A stretch of DNA of 64,000 nucleotides from Alteribacillus bidgolensis. GTDB taxonomy: Bacteria; Bacillota; Bacilli; Bacillales; Marinococcaceae. The stretch covers positions 1,984,001-2,048,000 of the forward strand of contig NZ_KZ614149.1 of NCBI RefSeq assembly GCF_002886255.1. Direction: 5' to 3'. This document shows, one piece after another, positions 9,357 to 16,963 of this stretch; position 1 is the first letter of the stretch; each line of letters opens with the position of its first letter. A program made the translations under genes and the position numbers. Below the pieces are notes generated by a model. The model did no database searches. It saw only the letters and a list, made by a program, of their open reading frames with translations, and had not been told where the DNA came from.

Positions 9357-10365
9357 TACCCACCACTCCTTTTGATTTGCCTTTAACAAACGGCATCATT
9401 TCACGCAATTCACGGCCAACTTCTTCAATCAAATGATTATTTTCACGGTCATTTGTAGCGTTAAATTCTGGACGGTTTGCTTGGTTTTCAAGAATCCAGC
9501 CTTTTGCAAAACGGCCTGTTTGAATATCAGTAAGAATATCACGCATGGCGTCTTTTGTATCCTCTGTAATTACACGAGGACCAGCTTGGAAGTCACCCCA
9601 TTGTGCTGTATCAGAAATGGAGTAGCGCATACCTTCAAGGCCGCCTTCATACATTAAGTCAACAATCAGCTTTAATTCGTGCAAGCACTCAAAGTAAGCA
9701 ACTTCTGGCTGATATCCTGCTTCAACTAATGTTTCAAAGCCAGCTTTAACGAGTGCAGAAGTACCGCCGCAAAGTACAGCTTGCTCACCAAACAAATCTG
9801 TTTCTGTTTCTTCTTGGAAAGTTGTTTCCATAATTCCTGCACGGCCAGCTCCAATCTGTTTTGCATATGCAAGAGCAACATCTTTTGTTTGACCGCTTGC
9901 GTCTTGGTAAACTGCGATAAGTGCAGGTACACCAGCACCATCTTCAAAGGTGCGTCGAACGATATGCCCCGGCCCTTTTGGAGCTACCATGAATACATCC
10001 ACATCGGATGGAGGAACGATTTGATTAAAATGAATGTTAAAGCCGTGAGCGAATACTAACGCTTTCCCTTCGGTTAATTCAGGTTCAATCTCATTTTTAT
10101 AAATGGTCGGCTGATACTCATCCGGGAGCAAGATCATAATAACGTCTGCTTTTGCTGATGCTTCTCTAACAGTTAAAACTTCAAAGCCGTCTTCTTCTGC
10201 TTTTGTCCAAGATTTACCTTTACGCAGACCAATTACTACGTTCACACCGCTTTCTCTTAGGTTTTGAGCGTGTGCGTGTCCTTGAGACCCATAGCCTACA
10301 ACCGCTACTGTTTTTTCTTGTAAAACTCCTTCGTTTACGTCTCCGTTATAAAATACTTTTGCCAT
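9343..10365 (-). CDS. ilvC: Ketol-acid reductoisomerase (NADP+)
   Basis: Converts acetolactate or acetohydroxybutyrate to the dihydroxy acids in valine and isoleucine synthesis. The Rossmann motif GYGSQGHAHAQNLRESG is at about residues 24-40. FMVAPKGPGHIVRR and the metal-binding region around TDLFGEQAVLCGG (about 188-200) and the ECLHELKLIVDLMYEGG helix are typical of short class I enzymes. Length is 340 residues. It overlaps leuA by 14 nt, which suggests translational coupling in the ilv-leu operon. Confidence 0.98.
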   Translation of the reverse strand: MAKVFYNGDVNEGVLQEKTVAVVGYGSQGHAHAQNLRESGVNVVIGLRKGKSWTKAEEDGFEVLTVREASAKADVIMILLPDEYQPTIYKNEIEPELTEGKALVFAHGFNIHFNQIVPPSDVDVFMVAPKGPGHIVRRTFEDGAGVPALIAVYQDASGQTKDVALAYAKQIGAGRAGIMETTFQEETETDLFGEQAVLCGGTSALVKAGFETLVEAGYQPEVAYFECLHELKLIVDLMYEGGLEGMRYSISDTAQWGDFQAGPRVITEDTKDAMRDILTDIQTGRFAKGWILENQANRPEFNATNDRENNHLIEEVGRELREMMPFVKGKSKGVVGSAKN

Positions 10366-10398
10366 GATTCATCTCTCTCCTTTAATGTAATTAATTTT

Positions 10399-10920
10399 TT
10401 AATTGATAATAGAATATTTGGGGCTTTCAAAAACACTTTTCTTTGTTCCCCGTTTAAAGGCGGTAATACCTGTACGGGCTAGTTCTTTTATCCCGTATGG
10501 TTTCAGAAGGTCAATCAATGCTTCAACCTTTTGCTGATCACCAGTGACCTGCAGAGTCACACTTTCTCTGCCGACATCAACAATTGAGGCTCGGAAAGGT
10601 TCTGCGAGTGCAGATATTTCTCCGCGATGCTGCGGAGCAGCCACCACTTTAATAAGAGCAAGCTCTCTTGCAACAATCGCATCATCGGTAATATCCCGCA
10701 CTTTTAATACATCTACTTGCTTATTTAACTGTTTAATAACTTGATCTAAGCCGCGCTGATCATCGACGTTAACTACAAATGTCATACGTGAAACAGATGG
10801 GTTTTCAGTCATTCCAACCGTAATACTCTCAATATTAAAGTGCCTGCGGGCAAACAGGCCGGTTATTCTGTTCATAACCCCGGATGTGTTGTTTACTGTC
10901 GCTATTATTGTTCGCTTCAC
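10399..10920 (-). CDS. ilvN: Acetolactate synthase small (regulatory) subunit
   Basis: ACT-domain subunit that gives the acetolactate synthase holoenzyme valine feedback sensitivity. The first ACT domain is at about residues 2-75, opening with NTSGVMNRITGLFARRHFNIES. The ACT-like C-terminal domain contains EALIDLLKPYGIKELARTG. It starts with GTG at 10920 and overlaps the ilvB stop by 4 nt (GTGA), so the subunits are translationally coupled. Length of 173 residues is normal. Also called ilvH. Confidence 0.97.
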   Translation of the reverse strand: MKRTIIATVNNTSGVMNRITGLFARRHFNIESITVGMTENPSVSRMTFVVNVDDQRGLDQVIKQLNKQVDVLKVRDITDDAIVARELALIKVVAAPQHRGEISALAEPFRASIVDVGRESVTLQVTGDQQKVEALIDLLKPYGIKELARTGITAFKRGTKKSVFESPKYSIIN

Positions 10921-12644
10921 GGCTTAACTCCCTCCATTTCATGATGACCTTTACCAGGAGCAATCATCGGATAAACATTTTCATCTTTATGAACACGACA
11001 GTCCATCAAAACAGGACCTTCGTAGTTTAATGCTTCTTTTAATGCTCCTTGCATTTCATTTGGATCTTCAATCTTCCAACCCTTAATATTGTAAGCTTCA
11101 GCCATTTTCACGAAATCCGGCTGAATCGGGAAGAGAGAGTTGGAATAGCGTTCTTCATAGAACAATTGCTGCCATTGCCGCACCATGCCAAGAGAGGCGT
11201 TATTGACAAGAATAATTTTCACAGGAAGATTTAATTCTTGCAAAATCGACATTTCTTGTGCTGTCATTTGAAATCCTGCATCTCCAAGAACAGCTACGAC
11301 CTGTTTATCCGGCTCAGCAAATTGTGCCCCAATGGCAGATGGAAATCCAAATCCCATTGTGCCGAGACCTCCGGAAGTAACCCAGCAGTTCGGTTTGTCA
11401 AATTTATAGTATTGAGCTGCCCACATCTGATGCTGCCCTACATCGGTGGTAACTACGGCTTCTCCCTTGGTTTCTTCGTAAATCATTTCGATAAGCCGCT
11501 GCGGCTTTAAAGAATTTCCTTCTTCCTTATACCAAAGCGGATTTTCTTGTTTCCATTCATTAAGCTGTTCTTTCCATTGTGTACAATCACATGGCGTTCC
11601 CTTTGCTTCGAAAAGCATACGGAGGGCTTCTTTTGCATCCCCTACGACCGGAATTGATGTTTCGATATTTTTTCCAATCTCTGCCGGGTCAATATCAATA
11701 TGAGCTATTTTAGCCCTAGGCGCAAAGTGTTTGAGGTTTCCTGTTACACGGTCATCAAATCTTGCTCCTATGCTTATTAAAAGATCTGTTTCATGCAGAG
11801 CCATGTTTGATGTGTAGGTTCCATGCATTCCAGCCATTCCTAAAGAGAGCTCATGGTTTCCAGGGAACGCTCCCAGTCCCAGCAAAGTGCTTGAAACCGG
11901 GATTTTCTGCTGCTCCACATAGTCAAGCAATTCTTTGGCAGCGCCTGAATGAAGTACACCTGCTCCGGCTAATATTACAGGCTTATCAGCTTTAGTGACA
12001 GCTTCAACTAATTTTTTAATTTGATGTTTATTCGGTGTTACTGTCGGTTGATAACCTGGGAGGTCTACATCTTGGTCATAGTTAAAAAAGCCGCTTGCCG
12101 TGGAAACATCCTTTGGCAAATCAATCAAAACTGGCCCCGGTCGTCCTGTCGTTGCAATATGAAAAGCTTCTTTTATGATCCTAGGAAGCTCTTCTACATC
12201 ACGAACTTGGAAGTTATGTTTTGTAATCGGCATCGTAACACCAACTACATCCGCTTCCTGAAAGGCATCGGTGCCAATCACTGAAGTTGCAACCTGGCCA
12301 GTAATGACGACCATTGGCAAGGAATCTATCATAGCATCAGCAATACCTGTTACTACATTGGTTGCCCCAGGCCCAGAAGTTACTACACAAACTCCTGGTT
12401 TGCCAGATACTCTGGCATATCCTTCCGCTGCATGAATGGCGCCTTGTTCATGGCGCGCTAGGATATGGCGGATTCCGGTTCGATAAATTTCATCGTAGGT
12501 AGGAAGAATGGCTCCCCCTGGATAACCAAAGATGACATCCACTTTTTCCCTTGCCAATGCTTGTATGAGCATACTTGATCCTGTCATTTCTTGATTTTCC
12601 GTTTTCAATTCGCGTCCATCCGCCTTTTTTAACTTTGGACTCAT
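10917..12644 (-). CDS. ilvB: Acetolactate synthase large (catalytic) subunit
   Basis: Thiamine-diphosphate enzyme that makes acetolactate from pyruvate, or acetohydroxybutyrate with 2-ketobutyrate. The N-terminal region has GYPGGAILPTYDEIY, and the catalytic glutamate lies in RHEQGAIHAAEGYARVSG. The ThDP/Mg site is GDAGFQMTAQEMSI followed by ILVNN near residues 445-475. At 575 residues it matches the Bacillus enzyme. First gene of the operon, behind a leucine T-box leader; a family 1 repeat sits between the leader terminator and this start. Confidence 0.98.
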   Translation of the reverse strand: MSPKLKKADGRELKTENQEMTGSSMLIQALAREKVDVIFGYPGGAILPTYDEIYRTGIRHILARHEQGAIHAAEGYARVSGKPGVCVVTSGPGATNVVTGIADAMIDSLPMVVITGQVATSVIGTDAFQEADVVGVTMPITKHNFQVRDVEELPRIIKEAFHIATTGRPGPVLIDLPKDVSTASGFFNYDQDVDLPGYQPTVTPNKHQIKKLVEAVTKADKPVILAGAGVLHSGAAKELLDYVEQQKIPVSSTLLGLGAFPGNHELSLGMAGMHGTYTSNMALHETDLLISIGARFDDRVTGNLKHFAPRAKIAHIDIDPAEIGKNIETSIPVVGDAKEALRMLFEAKGTPCDCTQWKEQLNEWKQENPLWYKEEGNSLKPQRLIEMIYEETKGEAVVTTDVGQHQMWAAQYYKFDKPNCWVTSGGLGTMGFGFPSAIGAQFAEPDKQVVAVLGDAGFQMTAQEMSILQELNLPVKIILVNNASLGMVRQWQQLFYEERYSNSLFPIQPDFVKMAEAYNIKGWKIEDPNEMQGALKEALNYEGPVLMDCRVHKDENVYPMIAPGKGHHEMEGVKP

Positions 12645-12691
12645 CTCTGCTTCCTCCTTATTACCGGTTAAGGCTTTTCTATTTCTTTAAT

Positions 12692-12790
12692 GTTAGAAAA
12701 AGTCGGCTTCGCCAGTACGTCCTGTACGTTGAATGCCGTAGTATTACTTATACTGTTAACCACTTCATTATTTAAATGCTTAACAGTGTA
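12692..12790 (-). repeat. Family 1 double-hairpin repeat between the ilv T-box and ilvB
   Basis: Begins TTAGAAAAAGTCGGCTTCG and ends with the hairpin TTATACTGTTAA / TTAACAGTGTAA. It directly follows the oligo-U tract of the T-box terminator, so it becomes part of the ilvB 5' untranslated region. Confidence 0.75.
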
Positions 12791-13075
12791 AAAAAAAAAA
12801 TCTTCCCACCCATTTCGATCAGGGATCACCTGACCGAAGGGGTGAAAAGATTTGCTTTTCACGGTACCACCCTTCTTCACGGCTAAACAGCCGCCTCGAC
12901 AACAGAGTTCTTTCTCTGTCTGTTTTGATAACGGGTGGGGATTGTACATCTGCACCCGGCTTCTGCTAATAGAAGGTTCGTTCACAAAAGCACTCAGAGG
13001 TGAGTTCACTTCCGGTAGTATCACCGCATCTCAGCTTTCACGGCTCTCTGTTGATACCTAAAACCGAAAATTACT
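12791..13075 (-). promoter_or_regulatory. T-box leader, leucine (CUC) specifier, controlling ilvBNC-leuABCD
   Basis: The minus strand contains the T-box antiterminator signature AAGGGTGGTACCGTG near 12862-12876. It is followed by a long terminator hairpin (12801-12850) and a run of ten T. The stem I specifier region reads GTGAACTCACC near 13000-13010, placing CUC (Leu) at the specifier position, the same codon as in the B. subtilis ilv-leu leader. Uncharged tRNA-Leu should favour read-through into ilvB. Confidence 0.93.
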
Positions 13076-13097
13076 TTTCCTCTTCTTCGTGTTTCTT

Positions 13098-13126
13098 ATC
13101 ATAACAAATAATTTAAAATATTTCAC
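13098..13126 (-). promoter_or_regulatory. Likely SigA promoter for the ilv T-box transcript
   Basis: The minus strand has GTGAAA and TATGAT with 17-nt spacing, placed so that transcription would start just before the T-box leader. The -35 box is weak (4 of 6). Confidence 0.5.
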
Positions 13127-13142
13127 GTTTTTTTATGAATTT

Positions 13143-14048
13143 TCACCCTACTTCAACCTCCGAGGCTGAGGGGTAAACTTTCACACCGTCCTCTACAACT
13201 TTCTGTCGAAAAGCATCAAGCAGACGTTGTGTTTCTTGTCCTGGCTTCCCATCACCAATGAGACGGCCATCTACTTTCACAACTGCAATGACCTCTGCCG
13301 CTGTTCCTGTTAAGAAGACTTCATCCGCTGTATAAACATCATGGCGAGTAAACGGTTCTTCTTTTAATGCATATCCCAATTCTTCAGCAAGTTCAATAAT
13401 AGCCTGACGGGTAATACCCTCTAAAGCTCCAATATATCCAGGAGGTGTATAGAGAACTCCCTCACGAAGGATAAAAATATTGTCAGCTGATCCTTCAGCT
13501 ACATATCCTTCGTTATTCAGCATAAGGGCCTCACTAACACCCGCAAGACTAGCTTCTAGCTTTACTAATATATTATTAAGATAATTTAATGATTTCACTT
13601 TTGGACTCAATACATCCGGTCTGTTTCGTCTTGTAGCTACCGTTACAATTTCGAGCCCATGTTCATATAGCTCCTTAGGATAAATGGCTAGTTCCTCTGC
13701 TATCACGATCAGCTGGGGTGCGTTACAGGAAGCAGGGTCAAGTCCGAGATTGCCTACTCCGCGAGAAACAACTAAACGAATATATGCATCGTTTAATTCG
13801 TTTTTTCTTAGCGTTTCAATTATGATCTCGGTTATTTTGTCCATGGTATAAGGTATTTCAAGCATGATGGACTTGGCTGAATTGTAAAGACGTACAAGAT
13901 GCTCTTCTAACTTATAAACATTTCCGTTATAGACACGAATGCCTTCAAATACACCATCCCCATATAAAAAACCATGGTCGTATACGGAAATTTTTGCATC
14001 TTCTTTCTTTACAAATTCCCCATTTAAATATATCCATTGCTCACCCAC
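13143..14048 (-). CDS. ilvE: Branched-chain amino acid aminotransferase (fold-type IV PLP enzyme)
   Basis: Transfers amino groups between glutamate and the keto acids of Leu, Ile and Val. Typical class IV features are YDHGFLYGDGVFEGIRVYNG near residues 23-42, the PLP lysine in SPKVKSLNYLNNILVK near 155-165, and the EGSADNIFILREG and LTGTAAEVIAVVKVDGR segments. Length of 301 residues fits the IlvE family. The start is GTG at 14048 behind AGGGGTGATTAGAA. It ends only about 15 bp before the T-box promoter and no terminator separates them, so ilvE transcripts may run into the ilv-leu leader. Confidence 0.94.
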   Translation of the reverse strand: MGEQWIYLNGEFVKKEDAKISVYDHGFLYGDGVFEGIRVYNGNVYKLEEHLVRLYNSAKSIMLEIPYTMDKITEIIIETLRKNELNDAYIRLVVSRGVGNLGLDPASCNAPQLIVIAEELAIYPKELYEHGLEIVTVATRRNRPDVLSPKVKSLNYLNNILVKLEASLAGVSEALMLNNEGYVAEGSADNIFILREGVLYTPPGYIGALEGITRQAIIELAEELGYALKEEPFTRHDVYTADEVFLTGTAAEVIAVVKVDGRLIGDGKPGQETQRLLDAFRQKVVEDGVKVYPSASEVEVG

Positions 14049-14405
14049 TTCTAATCACCCCTGATGTACTCGGTAAAATAAATTACTATTTTAGATGCCC
14101 CATTATCAACTGTATTTTGTCAGGGAGGCAAATGTGTTTTTGTTAGCGACAAAAAAACGTATTTGACGATTATAATACGCCGTTTGTCTTTTCTGGTCAA
14201 CCACTTTTTAAAAATTATTAGACGATTCAAATTAATAAATATTTAATGTATGCGTTTACACACAAATACAATCGGGTATAGAGGAGTTTAAAACTTTTTA
14301 AAAATACTTCGGTGAAGAGCTCCGTTCACAGGTAATATTTGTGTAAGCTGGTTGAAAAAAGTTCATTGATAATGGAAAGGATTACTATTAAAGGAGGATG
14401 TTCAT
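14049..14405. other. Divergent intergenic region between ilvE and the SRAP gene
   Basis: AT-rich 357 bp holding the ilvE promoter and, at the right end, the AAAGGAGGATG ribosome binding site of the SRAP gene. I could not identify a convincing plus-strand promoter, and no LexA-type CGAAC..GTTCG box is visible. Confidence 0.5.
14172..14200 (-). promoter_or_regulatory. SigA-type promoter for ilvE
   Basis: TTGACC and TATTAT on the minus strand with 17-nt spacing, about 125 nt upstream of the ilvE start. Confidence 0.6.
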
Positions 14406-15074
14406 ATGTGTGGAAGGTATACGCTGGTCGTTAACTTACATAAAATACAAAATCATTTCCAGGTGAATCATGCGGCAATAAAGGAGTATGAGCCAAACTA
14501 TAATATAGCACCTTCTCAAAACATTTTAGCCATCGTTAATGATGGACAATCTAATCGTCTCGGTCCATTAAAATGGGGATTGATCCCGTTTTGGGCCAAA
14601 AATAAAAAAATTGGATATAAAATGATTAACGCAAGAAAAGAAACGCTGCATGAGAAAAGCAGTTTTAAGCACGCACTTAAAAAGCGGCGCTGCATCATAC
14701 CAGCGGATGGTTTTTACGAATGGAAAACAGAGAACGGAAAGAAACAGCCCTATCGTATTTATTTAAAAAACGAAGAAGTATTTGGATTTGCTGGTTTATG
14801 GGAAAAATGGAAAAATAAGAATGGGGGGAATGTTTTTTCGTGCACCATTATCACTGCGAAAGCAAATGATTTTATGAGAGATATTCATGAACGAATGCCA
14901 GTCATTCTTACTAAAAACAATGAAAAAGAATGGCTCAATCCTGATAAACAAGATCCATTTGATGCAGCTCAGCTGTTAACTCCCGTCGACTCCTCCTTTA
15001 TGGCAACATATAAAGTATCAGCCGAAGTAAACAATCCTAAGAACAATCATGAAGGATTAATCCGTCCTTTATAA
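14406..15074 (+). CDS. SOS response-associated peptidase (SRAP / HMCES / YedK family)
   Basis: SRAP proteins form a DNA-protein crosslink with abasic sites in single-stranded DNA through Cys2. MCGRYTL at the start supplies that cysteine after Met removal. Other conserved elements are NARKETLHEKSSF near residue 75, RRCIIPADGFYEWK near 95-108 (active-site Glu in FYEW), and DIHERMPVIL near 158 (catalytic His). Length of 222 residues is typical. The start has a strong AAAGGAGG site. It is one of the few plus-strand genes here, divergent from ilvE and convergent with the tRNA gene. Confidence 0.95.
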   Translation: MCGRYTLVVNLHKIQNHFQVNHAAIKEYEPNYNIAPSQNILAIVNDGQSNRLGPLKWGLIPFWAKNKKIGYKMINARKETLHEKSSFKHALKKRRCIIPADGFYEWKTENGKKQPYRIYLKNEEVFGFAGLWEKWKNKNGGNVFSCTIITAKANDFMRDIHERMPVILTKNNEKEWLNPDKQDPFDAAQLLTPVDSSFMATYKVSAEVNNPKNNHEGLIRPL

Positions 15075-15157
15075 TTTGCTAAACGGTGCTTCATATTATC
15101 TAGTGTTGGTAAAAAGAAAATTCGAATGGCGTTTTAGCATCTGAATAAATTAGGGTA

Positions 15158-15245
15158 TTAGAAAAACTTGGCTTTTCGGCGAGTCCTTATGGCGGAGCAA
15201 CAGTTTTACTTATACTTTAATCCTTTAATAAAAGTAAAAAATAAA
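15158..15245 (-). repeat. Family 1 double-hairpin repeat after the tRNA-Arg terminator
   Basis: Contains TTAGAAAAACTTGGCTTTTC, the GGCGGAGCAACAGTTTT arm and the TTATACTTTAA hairpin half. It abuts the T-run of the tRNA-Arg terminator. Confidence 0.7.
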
Positions 15246-15287
15246 AAAGGACATCCCTAAGATGAAATACTCAAAGAGACATCCTTT
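15246..15287 (-). terminator. Intrinsic terminator downstream of tRNA-Arg
   Basis: Minus-strand arms AAAGGATGTC and GATGTCCTTT pair over 10 bp using two G-U wobbles, followed by TTTTTTA. The wobbles make it read best as a minus-strand terminator. Confidence 0.6.
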
Positions 15288-15301
15288 GCTTATGTAAGAT
15301 A

Positions 15302-15691
15302 TGGCGTCCCAGGAGAGATTCGAACTCCCGACCAACGGCTTAGCTTACCACTTTAGCTTTCACTACCAACATGCGTTGTTTGTGGTCTGGACTATATCTT
15401 CACCATTTCAGGTGCGACACGTATAGTCTCTACGGAACCTCACGATAATCAGCTTGCTGCCTGAATATTCTTTGGGGCTTTTACCATCAAGAAGCTTTTT
15501 TTCAAAAGTCGGCTTGATCCTTCAAAACCCCTAAATCTCCATTTTGAGATCGTAAGTTTCCTCGGTATTGCCATCAGCATAATCTGTTAAGGTTTTACCG
15601 ATACAGTGTCGTCCACTCTACAAGTTGTTTTTTCCTTATAGAGGCTCCTATTGTTGAAGGCCGTTGCTCTATCCTACTGAGCTACTGGGAC
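15302..15691 (-). tRNA. tRNA-Arg(UCU), interrupted by a group I intron
   Basis: The 5' exon is 15691-15657 (35 nt) and the 3' exon is 15343-15302 (42 nt, including encoded CCA). Joined, they give a 77-nt tRNA with a GTCCCAG/CTGGGAC acceptor stem, a GCTC/GAGC D stem, a GGGAG/CTCTC-type T arm with GTTCGAAT, and an ACGGC/GCCGT anticodon stem. The anticodon loop is CUUCUAA, giving anticodon UCU (Arg, codons AGA/AGG). The 313-nt insert lies between U34 and C35, the first and second anticodon bases. Without splicing the tRNA cannot form its anticodon loop. Confidence 0.93.
15344..15656 (-). other. Group I intron (313 nt) in the tRNA-Arg(UCU) anticodon loop
   Basis: Core helices can be read directly on the minus strand. 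P1 forms between exon GGCCUU and intron GGAGCC, P2 is CUCUA/UAGAG, P3 CGACAC/GUGUCG and P4 UCGGUA/UACCGA. P7 is GACUAUA/UAUAGUC, P8 CACC/GGUG and P9 ACCAC/GUGGU. J8/7 plus the P7 3' strand reads AAGAUAUAGUCC, a hallmark of group I introns. The 5' exon ends in U and the intron ends in G, as the splicing chemistry requires. No ORF is present, so no homing endonuclease is encoded. Confidence 0.92.
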
Positions 15692-15728
15692 ATATTTAAT
15701 TTTATACTGTTTTTCAGCGACACATATT

Positions 15729-15757
15729 ATAATATTACATTATTACTCTTAAGTCAA
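15729..15757 (-). promoter_or_regulatory. SigA-type promoter for tRNA-Arg
   Basis: TTGACT and TATTAT with 17-nt spacing on the minus strand, about 40 bp upstream of the tRNA 5' end. Confidence 0.75.
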
Positions 15758-15802
15758 CCACTTATTTTAAATAAAATTATGTTACCCACATCACCATATC
15801 CA

Positions 15803-15819
15803 GCTAGGAAAATCCTAGC
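15803..15819 (-). terminator. Weak hairpin after ysnB
   Basis: Perfect 7-bp stem GCTAGGA/TCCTAGC just past the ysnB stop. There is no clear T-run, so termination is uncertain. Confidence 0.35.
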
Positions 15820-15833
15820 CAGCAAGGTCTTCT

Positions 15834-16352
15834 CTAATAGGCTGCGAAGGTTTTGCGAAGCTCATTTATTTCCTCACCGCTTGACCGGTCAAAAAACTGT
15901 ATTTCTGCTCCTCCATTTTTATCAAAAGCAGCCATCGCATATGTTTGTTCCGGACGAATTCTAGGAAGTAATAAGCTGCCTGGATTTACAAATATGACGC
16001 CGTTTTCTTCAAACGCTGCAGCTATGTGGCTGTGTCCAAAACAAGCAAGCCGAGCAGCTTTTTCTTCTGCTCGATAAGAAAGAGGGACGTGTGTCATTTT
16101 CACATTGTACAGATGACCATGTGTAACATAGACGCGGACGCCATTGATATCTTCGGCTCGGTCTTCAGGAAATTCGCCGGGAATGTCACAATTCCCTTCG
16201 ACGACATACGTATTCTGCAGCAGCGGAGAAGACTGTTGTAATTCCGAATCTCCACAGTGAATGACAGCGTCCACTTCTTCTTGGTGCCTTGCAATAACTT
16301 CTTCTAATTCTTTTTCGCTTCCATGGCTGTCACTAATAATCAAGCATTTCAT
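15834..16352 (-). CDS. ysnB: Metallophosphoesterase, YfcE/MJ0936 family (YsnB)
   Basis: Small calcineurin-like phosphodiesterase of 172 residues. The metal-binding signatures appear in order: SDSHG near residue 7, IHCGDSE near 31-37, VEGNCDIPG near 52-60, VTHGH near 76-80 and CFGHSHIAA near 105-113. Substrate is unknown; related proteins hydrolyse phosphodiesters in vitro. It follows ysnA and rph on the same strand, the B. subtilis rph-ysnA-ysnB order. Confidence 0.93.
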   Translation of the reverse strand: MKCLIISDSHGSEKELEEVIARHQEEVDAVIHCGDSELQQSSPLLQNTYVVEGNCDIPGEFPEDRAEDINGVRVYVTHGHLYNVKMTHVPLSYRAEEKAARLACFGHSHIAAAFEENGVIFVNPGSLLLPRIRPEQTYAMAAFDKNGGAEIQFFDRSSGEEINELRKTFAAY

Positions 16353-16375
16353 TATAGAAAGACTCTCCTTATCCT

Positions 16376-16963
16376 TTAACTAAAAATATGGCTCCATTCA
16401 TTTTGAAGCTGCTGCAGAGCATGAAAACGGTGGCTGATTTTATTTTTTTCCTCAGGAGAAAGTTCAGCCATCGTTGCTTGTTTTTCTGGGACATAAAAAA
16501 TAGGGTCATATCCAAAACCTGCTTGGCCTGTTTTTGAAAAAGCTATCCGGCCTTCACACGTGCCCCGGAATATATGAGTTTTTTCAGGCATTGCCACTGC
16601 AATCACACATACAAACCTTGCTGACCTTTTTTCTTCTGGGATGCCTGTAAGCTCTTCTAACACCTTTTCGATGTTTTTATCATCATCTTTATCAGGACCT
16701 GCGTAACGGGCTGAGTATATTCCAGGTCGGCCTTGTAAGGCATCTATTTCAAGACCAGAATCATCTGCAATAGCTGCTGTATCCAGCTCTTTATAAACCG
16801 CTTCTGCTTTTAAGGCAGCATTTTCTTCAAACGTTGTGCCGGTTTCAGCAATATCTTGAAAAGGGATGTCTAACAGAGACTTTATTTTGATTTCAGGCCC
16901 TAATATATTCCGAAATTCTTTAACTTTTCCCTGGTTCTTTGAAGCAACAATCATTGTCTGCAT
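16376..16963 (-). CDS. ysnA: XTP/dITP diphosphatase (RdgB/HAM1 family, YsnA)
   Basis: House-cleaning nucleotide pyrophosphatase that removes non-canonical purine triphosphates (XTP, dITP) from the pool. The N-terminal ASKNQGKVKEF supplies the phosphate-binding loop. ADDSGLEIDALQGRPGIYSARYAG near 65-85 is the family signature, and GYDPIFYVPE near 148 and SHRFHAL near 178 follow. Length of 195 residues is typical. Its start overlaps the rph stop by 1 nt, indicating coupled translation. Confidence 0.95.
   Translation of the reverse strand: MQTMIVASKNQGKVKEFRNILGPEIKIKSLLDIPFQDIAETGTTFEENAALKAEAVYKELDTAAIADDSGLEIDALQGRPGIYSARYAGPDKDDDKNIEKVLEELTGIPEEKRSARFVCVIAVAMPEKTHIFRGTCEGRIAFSKTGQAGFGYDPIFYVPEKQATMAELSPEEKNKISHRFHALQQLQNEWSHIFS

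Noticed and set aside
12668..13024. A 118-residue ORF covering the ilv T-box
   Set aside because: It lies entirely over the T-box leader and the family 1 repeat; the RNA signals explain the sequence.
14049..14405. LexA box for the SRAP gene
   Set aside because: No CGAAC..GTTCG-type palindrome is present upstream.
15302..15691. tRNA-Arg as a pseudogene or assembly error because of the 313-nt insert
   Set aside because: Both exons are intact with all stems paired, a promoter and a terminator flank the gene, and the insert has a coherent group I fold with correct splice-site bases.
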